Part shown: positions 58,961 to 64,000 of the stretch, piece by piece
Layout of the letters: the number at the start of each line of letters is the position of its first letter
Position numbering within the stretch: the first letter of the stretch is position 1
Translations under genes and position numbers: made by a program
The notes under the pieces: generated by a model
What the model was told of the DNA's origin: nothing
The model's database searches: none
Seen by the model: the letters and a program-made list of their open reading frames with translations, nothing else
Assembly (NCBI RefSeq): GCF_016862075.1
Contig: NZ_BOMG01000086.1
Span: 1-64,000, forward strand
DNA length: 64,000 nt
Reading direction: 5' to 3'
From: Actinoplanes couchii
GTDB lineage: Bacteria > Actinomycetota > Actinomycetes > Mycobacteriales > Micromonosporaceae

Positions 58961-60636
58961 TGGCACCGCAGATCCTCGCGGCCGAGGCGTCCGCCAGCGG
59001 CTCGCGCACTCTCACCATCACACTGTTCCTGGTCTTCGTGGCGATCACGCTCGGGATCACCATCTGGGCCAGCCGGCAGACCAAGACGGCCACCGACTTC
59101 TACGCCGGCGGCCGCCAGTTCTCCGGCTTCCAGAACGGCATGGCCATCGGCGGCGACTACATGTCGGCGGCGTCGTTCCTCGGCATCGCCGGCCTGATCG
59201 CGCTCTACGGCTACGACGGCTTCCTCTACTCGATCGGCTTCCTGGTCGCCTGGCTGGTGGCGCTGCTGCTGGTCGCCGAGTTCCTGCGCAACTCCGGCCG
59301 GTTCACGATGGCCGACGTGCTGGCCTTCCGGATGCGCCAGCGCCCGGTCCGTACCGCGGCCAGCGTCTCCACCATCGTCGTGTCGGTCTTCTACCTGATC
59401 GCCCAGATGGTCGGCGCGGGCGCGCTGGTCTCGCTGCTGCTCGGCATCAAGCCGGACACCACCTTCCTGGGCATGGACGCGAACACCGCCAAGATCGCCA
59501 CGATCATCCTGGTCGGCGCCCTGATGATCATCTACGTGACGGTCGGCGGCATGAAGGGCACCACGTACGTCCAGATCGTCAAGGCCTTCATGCTGATGAC
59601 CGGCGCGCTGATCATGGTGCTGCTGGTGCTCGCGCACTACAAGTTCAACCTGTCCGCCCTGCTCGGTGCCGCGGCCGAACAATCCGGCAAGGGCAGCGCC
59701 TTCCTCGAACCCGGGCTCCGGTACGGCGTGGAGACGGCGGGCGACGCGGCCAAGACGTTCTACAGCAAGATGGACCTGCTCTCGCTGGGCCTCGCGCTGG
59801 TGCTCGGCACGGCCGGTCTGCCGCACATCCTGACCCGGTTCTACACCGTGCCGACCAGCCGGATCGCGCGTAAGAGCGTGCTCTGGGCGATCGGCATCAT
59901 CGGCACGTTCTACCTGTTCACCCTGGCTCTGGGCTTCGGCGCGGCGGCCATCGTGGGCGGCGCGGACATCACCGCCCAGGACAAGGCCGGCAACACCGCG
60001 GCCCCGCAGCTGGCCCAGCAGCTCGGCCTCGACTACCTCGGTGGCGAGACCGGTGGCGCGATCATGCTCGCGGTGATCGCGGCGGTCGCCTTCGCCACCA
60101 TCCTGGCCGTGGTCGCCGGGCTCACCCTGGCCTCGTCGTCGAGCCTCGCGCACGACTTCTACGCCAGCGTGATCAAGCGGGGCAACGCGTCCGAACGGGA
60201 CGAGGTCCGGGTCGCCCGGTACTCGGCCCTGCTCATCGGCGCGATCTCGATCGCCCTGTCGATCTTCGCGCAGAGCCTGAACGTCGCCTTCCTGGTGGCG
60301 CTCGCGTTCGCGGTGGCGGCGTCGGCGAACCTGCCGGCCATCCTCTACAGCCTGTTCTGGCGCCGGTTCAACACCTCGGGCGCACTCTGGTCCATCTACG
60401 GTGGCCTGGCCTCCGCGGTGATCCTGGTGTTCTTCTCCCCGGTGGTGTCCGGCTCGGCCACCGCGATGTTCCCGGACTCGGACTGGCACTTCTTCCCGCT
60501 GTCCAACCCGGGCATCATCTCGATCCCGCTCGGCTTCTTCTTCGGCTGGCTCGGCACCATCCTGTCCAAGGAGACCGACCCGGAGAAGTACGCGGAGCTC
60601 GAGGTCCGGTCGCTGACCGGCCACGGAGCACACTGA
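58960..60636 (+). CDS. Sodium:solute symporter, cation/acetate type (ActP-like)
   Basis: 558 residues and about 13 membrane helices. Typical blocks are TDFYAGGRQFSGFQNGMAIG, GDYMSAASFLGIAGLIALYG, VTVGGMKGTTYVQIVKAFML, LGTAGLPHILTRFYTVP and LTLASSSSLAHDFY. It should take up acetate or other short carboxylates with sodium or protons. The paralogue at 55.2 kb has an extra external loop; this one has the standard layout. A strong hairpin follows the stop. Confidence 0.95.
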   Translation: MAPQILAAEASASGSRTLTITLFLVFVAITLGITIWASRQTKTATDFYAGGRQFSGFQNGMAIGGDYMSAASFLGIAGLIALYGYDGFLYSIGFLVAWLVALLLVAEFLRNSGRFTMADVLAFRMRQRPVRTAASVSTIVVSVFYLIAQMVGAGALVSLLLGIKPDTTFLGMDANTAKIATIILVGALMIIYVTVGGMKGTTYVQIVKAFMLMTGALIMVLLVLAHYKFNLSALLGAAAEQSGKGSAFLEPGLRYGVETAGDAAKTFYSKMDLLSLGLALVLGTAGLPHILTRFYTVPTSRIARKSVLWAIGIIGTFYLFTLALGFGAAAIVGGADITAQDKAGNTAAPQLAQQLGLDYLGGETGGAIMLAVIAAVAFATILAVVAGLTLASSSSLAHDFYASVIKRGNASERDEVRVARYSALLIGAISIALSIFAQSLNVAFLVALAFAVAASANLPAILYSLFWRRFNTSGALWSIYGGLASAVILVFFSPVVSGSATAMFPDSDWHFFPLSNPGIISIPLGFFFGWLGTILSKETDPEKYAELEVRSLTGHGAH

Positions 60637-60649
60637 TCCGGCAGTTGAC

Positions 60650-60689
60650 GGTGGGGGATGCGTGACGAGGCCGTCACTCATCTCCCACC
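60650..60689. terminator. Hairpin terminator after the ActP-like gene
   Basis: A long stem: 11 bp outside (60650-60660 with 60679-60689, one G-U pair) and 6 bp inside (60662-60667 with 60672-60677), separated by one mismatch and closed by an AGGC loop. No T-run follows. It begins 14 bp after the symporter stop and ends well before the next gene. Confidence 0.65.
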
Positions 60690-60750
60690 TTCGTGCCGCA
60701 AGCGCGACGACACCTCAGATTCGCTCCCGGCACTCCGTAACCTTGGTGTC

Positions 60751-61935
60751 ATGTCAGCCACCACCTCTCCCAGCGGCAACTCCTCCGGACGCGCGTCCGT
60801 GCCCGGGCCCGGGCGTCCCGATCGGGACCTTCCCCCTCCCGGTGGTGACGGCATGGCCTCGGGCGGCCGTCCCCCCGGCGGTGGCGGAGGCCGTCCCCCG
60901 GGCGGCACCGGCCGCTCCTACAACGGCGGCAAGGGCCGGCGCCCGCAGCCCAAGTGGGGTCGCATCGCCCTGGTCGCGGGCGGCGTCCTGCTGGTGCTCG
61001 CCCTGGTCGGCGGGATCACCGCGTACGGATACGTCTCCGGCCTGGACGACGACCTGAAGCGGACCAACGCCTTCTCCGATATCACCACCGAGCGCCCGGG
61101 CAAGACCGTCGAGGGCGCCTTCAACATCCTGCTGGTCGGCACCGACTCCCGGGATCCGGACGCCAAGCAGGACCAGGCGAACCAGTGGCGCGCGGACACG
61201 CTGATCCTGATGCACGTGCCGGCCGACCACAAGTCCGCGCAGCTCATCTCGATCCCGCGGGACCTGTGGGTGGTCATCCCCAAGGACAACAACGCGGCCT
61301 GCGGCGACGGCAGCCGGGCGAAGATCAACGCGGCGTTCGCCTTCGGCGGCATCCCGCGCGCGATCCGCACCGTCGAGTGCATGACCGACGTGCGCATCGA
61401 CCATGTCGCGGCGATCGACTTCGGCGGCTTCAAGGAGGTCACCGACGCGCTCGGTGGTGTCGACCTGAAGGTGGAGCAGGACACCACGTCGATCCACAAG
61501 CCGTTCCGCAAGTTCAAGAAGGGCATGATGCACATGAACGGTGCGCAGGCCCTGGACTGGGTGCGCCAGCGCAAGCAGTTCCCGCGTGGTGACTTCGCCC
61601 GCATGCAGCACCAGCAGGATTTCCTCAAGGCGCTGATGGAGAAAGCGGCGAGTAGCGGAACGCTCACCAATCCGGTGAAGCTGAACGACTTCCTGGGCTC
61701 GGTGACCAAGGCCGTCACGGTCGACGAAACCTTCTCGCTGAAGGACATGGCGGTGCAGTTCCGGAGCCTCCGGGGTGAAAACCTCACGTTCCTGACCAGC
61801 CCGAACAACGGTAGCGACACCATCAACGGACAGTCCGTCGTGGTTTCCGACCGGGAGAACGCATTGGCGCTCTACAAAGCCGTGGCCGCCGACAAAATGG
61901 ACGAATGGATGGCCGCGAACCCCAAAAAGAAGTGA
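60751..61935 (+). CDS. LytR-CpsA-Psr (LCP) family cell-wall ligase
   Basis: 394 residues. A Pro/Gly-rich cytoplasmic head of ~65 residues (with GGRPPGGGGGRPPGG) leads to one membrane helix and an extracytoplasmic LCP domain: FNILLVGTDSRDPDAK, RADTLILMHV, QLISIPRDLWVVIP, INAAFAFGG, DVRIDHVAAIDFGGFKEV and QALDWVRQRK. The Asp and Arg residues bind the pyrophosphate lipid. LCP enzymes attach glycopolymers such as teichoic acid or arabinogalactan to peptidoglycan. ATG 60751 is the only start that keeps the head short. It is followed by a second LCP gene. Confidence 0.95.
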   Translation: MSATTSPSGNSSGRASVPGPGRPDRDLPPPGGDGMASGGRPPGGGGGRPPGGTGRSYNGGKGRRPQPKWGRIALVAGGVLLVLALVGGITAYGYVSGLDDDLKRTNAFSDITTERPGKTVEGAFNILLVGTDSRDPDAKQDQANQWRADTLILMHVPADHKSAQLISIPRDLWVVIPKDNNAACGDGSRAKINAAFAFGGIPRAIRTVECMTDVRIDHVAAIDFGGFKEVTDALGGVDLKVEQDTTSIHKPFRKFKKGMMHMNGAQALDWVRQRKQFPRGDFARMQHQQDFLKALMEKAASSGTLTNPVKLNDFLGSVTKAVTVDETFSLKDMAVQFRSLRGENLTFLTSPNNGSDTINGQSVVVSDRENALALYKAVAADKMDEWMAANPKKK

Positions 61936-62024
61936 CCTCGTTCTGAAACACAAAAGTCCTTCAGTTGGCTGAAAAGTGTCCGTAGGGTTATGCGGCCCCT
62001 CACCCCCCATCCATGGAGTGCCGC

Positions 62025-63200
62025 ATGACCGTCACGGCCGATCGGCAATCGCCGGCCGGGACCGGGTTCGTCCCCGTCCCGCCGGCCCCGCCTTCTTCGC
62101 CGGCCGAGCGCAAGCGGCGGTCACCGCTGTGGGCCAGGTTGTCACTGTCGTTCGGGGTGGTCCTGATGGTGGCCGGCGGCGGGGGTGTGGTCGCCACCAA
62201 GGTCGTGATCAAGAAGACCACCGAGACGATCGCGGTCGCCGACCTGACCGGTGACGCCAAGAAGACCGAGCAGGAGGGCGGCGGGGCCACCCTCGACGGC
62301 CCGATCGACATGCTCCTGATGGGTGTGGACGCCCGGGCCCGATGGGCCGAGGACTCGGTGCACGCCGACACGATCATCATCCTGCACATCCCGGCCAGCC
62401 ACGATCAGGCGTACCTGGTCTCGGTCCCGCGGGACACCGAGGTCGAGACGCCCGCCTTCGCCGCCAGCAAGTGGGAGGGCGGCACGGTCAAGGCGACCGA
62501 GGCGTTCTACTGGGGCGCGCAGAACGGCGCCGGCTGGGGCGGCGGCGCACAGCTGCTGGCCAAGACCCTGAAGACGTCGACCGGGATCAGCTTCGACGGC
62601 GCCGGGATCATCAACTTCGGCGGCTTCAAGAACGTCATCGACGAGCTCGGCGGCGTCCACATGTGCGTCGACCAGCAGGTCACTTCCAAGCACATGGTGT
62701 ACGTCGGTGGAAAGCCGATGTACCTGGCCGACGCCCGCAAGACCGGCAAGACACAGAAGCCGGTGGTGCACAAGGTCGGTTGCCGGGACATGGAGGGCTG
62801 GGAGGCCCTCGACTACGCCCGGCAGCGCTACGGCCTGAAAAACGGTGACTATGACCGCCAGCGGCACCAGCAGCAGCTGATCAAGGCGATGGCGAAGAAG
62901 GCGACGTCGAGCGGCATCCTCGGCAACCCGCTCAAGATCAGTTCGCTGGTCGAGACGGCCGGCAAATCCCTGGTGCTGGACACCGGCGACATCGAGATCG
63001 CCGACTTCGTGCTCGGGCTGACCGGGGTGGCCGCCGGCGACATGGTCCTGCTGCGGACCAACAGCGGCACGTTCTCCGGCAACTCCGCCGGTCGTGAGGT
63101 CTTCAACGACGTCAGCAAGGAGATGTTCCAGGCGGTCAAGAACGACCGCTTGGACGAGTTCGTGCTGGACCACCCCGAGGTAGTGGCCAACGAAAAGTAG
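62025..63200 (+). CDS. LytR-CpsA-Psr (LCP) family cell-wall ligase, second copy
   Basis: 391 residues: a Pro-rich head, one membrane helix (LSLSFGVVLMVAGGGGVVAT) and an LCP domain with IDMLLMGVDARARW, ADTIIILHIP, YLVSVPRDTEVET, FDGAGIINFGGFKNVIDELGG and EALDYARQRYG. The key Arg and Asp positions are kept. ATG 62025 has GGAG 8 nt upstream; an ATG 12 bp earlier is possible. It lies 89 bp after the first LCP gene and is clearly a diverged tandem duplicate. A sugar-transferase gene is 14 kb upstream. Confidence 0.94.
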   Translation: MTVTADRQSPAGTGFVPVPPAPPSSPAERKRRSPLWARLSLSFGVVLMVAGGGGVVATKVVIKKTTETIAVADLTGDAKKTEQEGGGATLDGPIDMLLMGVDARARWAEDSVHADTIIILHIPASHDQAYLVSVPRDTEVETPAFAASKWEGGTVKATEAFYWGAQNGAGWGGGAQLLAKTLKTSTGISFDGAGIINFGGFKNVIDELGGVHMCVDQQVTSKHMVYVGGKPMYLADARKTGKTQKPVVHKVGCRDMEGWEALDYARQRYGLKNGDYDRQRHQQQLIKAMAKKATSSGILGNPLKISSLVETAGKSLVLDTGDIEIADFVLGLTGVAAGDMVLLRTNSGTFSGNSAGREVFNDVSKEMFQAVKNDRLDEFVLDHPEVVANEK

Positions 63201-63227
63201 CCCGCGGGTTGGCTCTACGCTTATCGG

Positions 63228-63563
63228 GTGTTCGGACCCCAGGTTCCCAGCGTCACCGCTGATCAAGTCGATGCCGGCGTCTACCTCCTCGACGTGCGCG
63301 AGGACAACGAGTGGGAGGCCGGCCACGCGCCCGGCGCGCACCACCTGCCGATGATGGAGGTGCCCACCCGGATGGCCGAGGTGCCCACCGAGGGCGAGGT
63401 GGTCGTGGTCTGCCGGGCCGGTGGCCGCTCCGGCCAGGTGGTCTCCTACCTGATGAACAACGGGTGGGACAACGTGCGCAACCTCGACGGCGGCATGCAG
63501 TCCTGGGCCGCTCTCGGCAAGGACATGGTGACCGACAGCGGGCAGCCGGCCCGGGTGCTGTGA
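63228..63563 (+). CDS. Single-domain rhodanese-like protein
   Basis: 111 residues. Rhodanese fold with YLLDVREDNEWEAGHAPGAH, the catalytic Cys in VVCRAGGRSGQVV, and NLDGGMQSWAALG at the end. It carries sulfur as a persulfide on the Cys; the active loop CRAGGRS is of the sulfurtransferase type. GTG 63228. Its stop overlaps the start of the next gene by 4 bp (GTGA). Confidence 0.95.
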   Translation: MFGPQVPSVTADQVDAGVYLLDVREDNEWEAGHAPGAHHLPMMEVPTRMAEVPTEGEVVVVCRAGGRSGQVVSYLMNNGWDNVRNLDGGMQSWAALGKDMVTDSGQPARVL

Positions 63564-64000
63564 CCGACGGGTACCGACCCGCCGTCTTCGCCCACCGTGG
63601 TGGCGCTGATGCTCTCCCGGAGCACACCCTCGGCGCCTATCTGCGCGCGCTCGACGAGGGCGCGGACGGGGTGGAGTGCGACGTCCGGCTCACCCGGGAC
63701 GGGCATCTGGTCTGCGTGCACGACAGCAAGCTGGAGCGCACCAGCGACGGCCGGGGCCGGGTCAGCACCAAGACGCTGGCCGAGCTGGACGCGCTGAACT
63801 TCGGCTCCTGGCATCCCGGTTATCCGGCCGACGCCGCGCTGCCCGATCTGTCCCGGCTGCTCACCCTGGAACGGCTGCTGGACACGCTGCGGTCCAGCGG
63901 GCGGCAGGTGAAACTGCTGATCGAGACCAAACACCCGTCGCGGTACGGCGCGGAGGTCGAGCGCCGGCTGATCGCGATGCTGCGGCACCACGGGCTGGCC
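63560..64000 (+). CDS. Glycerophosphodiester phosphodiesterase (3' end outside window)
   Basis: The first 147 residues are present and the frame is open to the right edge. The catalytic His is in VFAHRGGADALPEHTLGAY, the metal-binding Glu-x-Asp in DGVECDVRLTRDG, and a second His in VCVHDSKLERTSDG; a LLIETKH block follows. It hydrolyses glycerophosphodiesters to glycerol-3-phosphate and an alcohol. There is no signal peptide, so it is cytoplasmic. GTG 63560 overlaps the rhodanese stop. Confidence 0.93.
   Translation, partial: MTDGYRPAVFAHRGGADALPEHTLGAYLRALDEGADGVECDVRLTRDGHLVCVHDSKLERTSDGRGRVSTKTLAELDALNFGSWHPGYPADAALPDLSRLLTLERLLDTLRSSGRQVKLLIETKHPSRYGAEVERRLIAMLRHHGLA

Noticed and set aside
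58855-60681. A 608-codon minus-strand open frame
   Set aside because: Antisense shadow of the ActP-like symporter, with the composition bias of the complementary strand and no motif.

Overview
The window is GC-rich, Rhodococcus/Streptomyces-like actinobacterial DNA. The best fit is a filamentous actinomycete of the Micromonosporaceae, probably close to Actinoplanes. This rests on gene content: EccB, paired LytR-CpsA-Psr proteins, an SSS/DUF485 transporter system, an XRE-peptide deformylase fusion, many GTG starts and an anti-sigma partner-switching set. The genus is an inference; no rRNA gene is present.

Bases 1 to about 18500 are accessory in character. Genes are short, lie on mixed strands and are interrupted by decay. 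The stretch holds three c-di-GMP genes (GGDEF-EAL at 878-3124, PAS-GGDEF at 3626-5065, GGDEF-EAL at 9779-12076), remnants of IS5-like and IS481-like transposases, and a TetR/MFS/esterase cassette whose transporter is frameshifted. It also holds a scattered stress-signalling set: a broken STAS gene, a GAF protein with a small partner, an RsbQ-like hydrolase, an intact STAS antagonist and an RsbW-like ATPase. A many-times frameshifted XRE regulator and a lipid kinase close the region. It ends at two minus-strand tRNA genes (Arg-ACG with a perfect 19-bp terminator hairpin, and Ser-GCT).

Bases 18.9-33.2 kb look like ordinary chromosome: an EcsC-like protein, a CPBP protease, a flavohemoprotein, the XRE-deformylase fusion, a FhuF-like iron reductase behind a candidate IdeR/DmdR iron box, a secreted RTX-repeat protein, a GT-C-type membrane protein, a methyltransferase, a PEBP protein, an NlpC/P60 hydrolase and a quinone oxidoreductase. 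A tRNA-Ser(TGA) at 33.2 kb is followed by a deleted tyrosine-integrase relic, the scar of an old integrative element.

Bases 34-47.8 kb carry SoxR divergent from a split transketolase, PH-domain proteins, a rhomboid protease, a cyclophilin, an orphan EccB, CorA and an aminotransferase. They also carry an overlapping three-gene operon (nucleotidyltransferase, glycerol-1-phosphate dehydrogenase-like enzyme, CDP-alcohol phosphotransferase) that looks like an uncharacterised phosphodiester or phospholipid pathway, followed by a glycosyltransferase and a Fpg/Nei glycosylase.

Bases 47.9-64 kb hold a polyprenyl-phosphate sugar transferase and a LytS/LytTR two-component pair joined by a 24-codon mini-ORF. 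Downstream are a pair of perfect DnaA boxes, an OmpR/histidine kinase pair, a deleted DUF4173 relic and two DUF485-SSS carboxylate-symporter operons. One of these has 21-bp-period direct repeats upstream that suit a LytTR regulator. The window ends with two tandem LCP ligases, a rhodanese and a glycerophosphodiesterase cut by the window edge.
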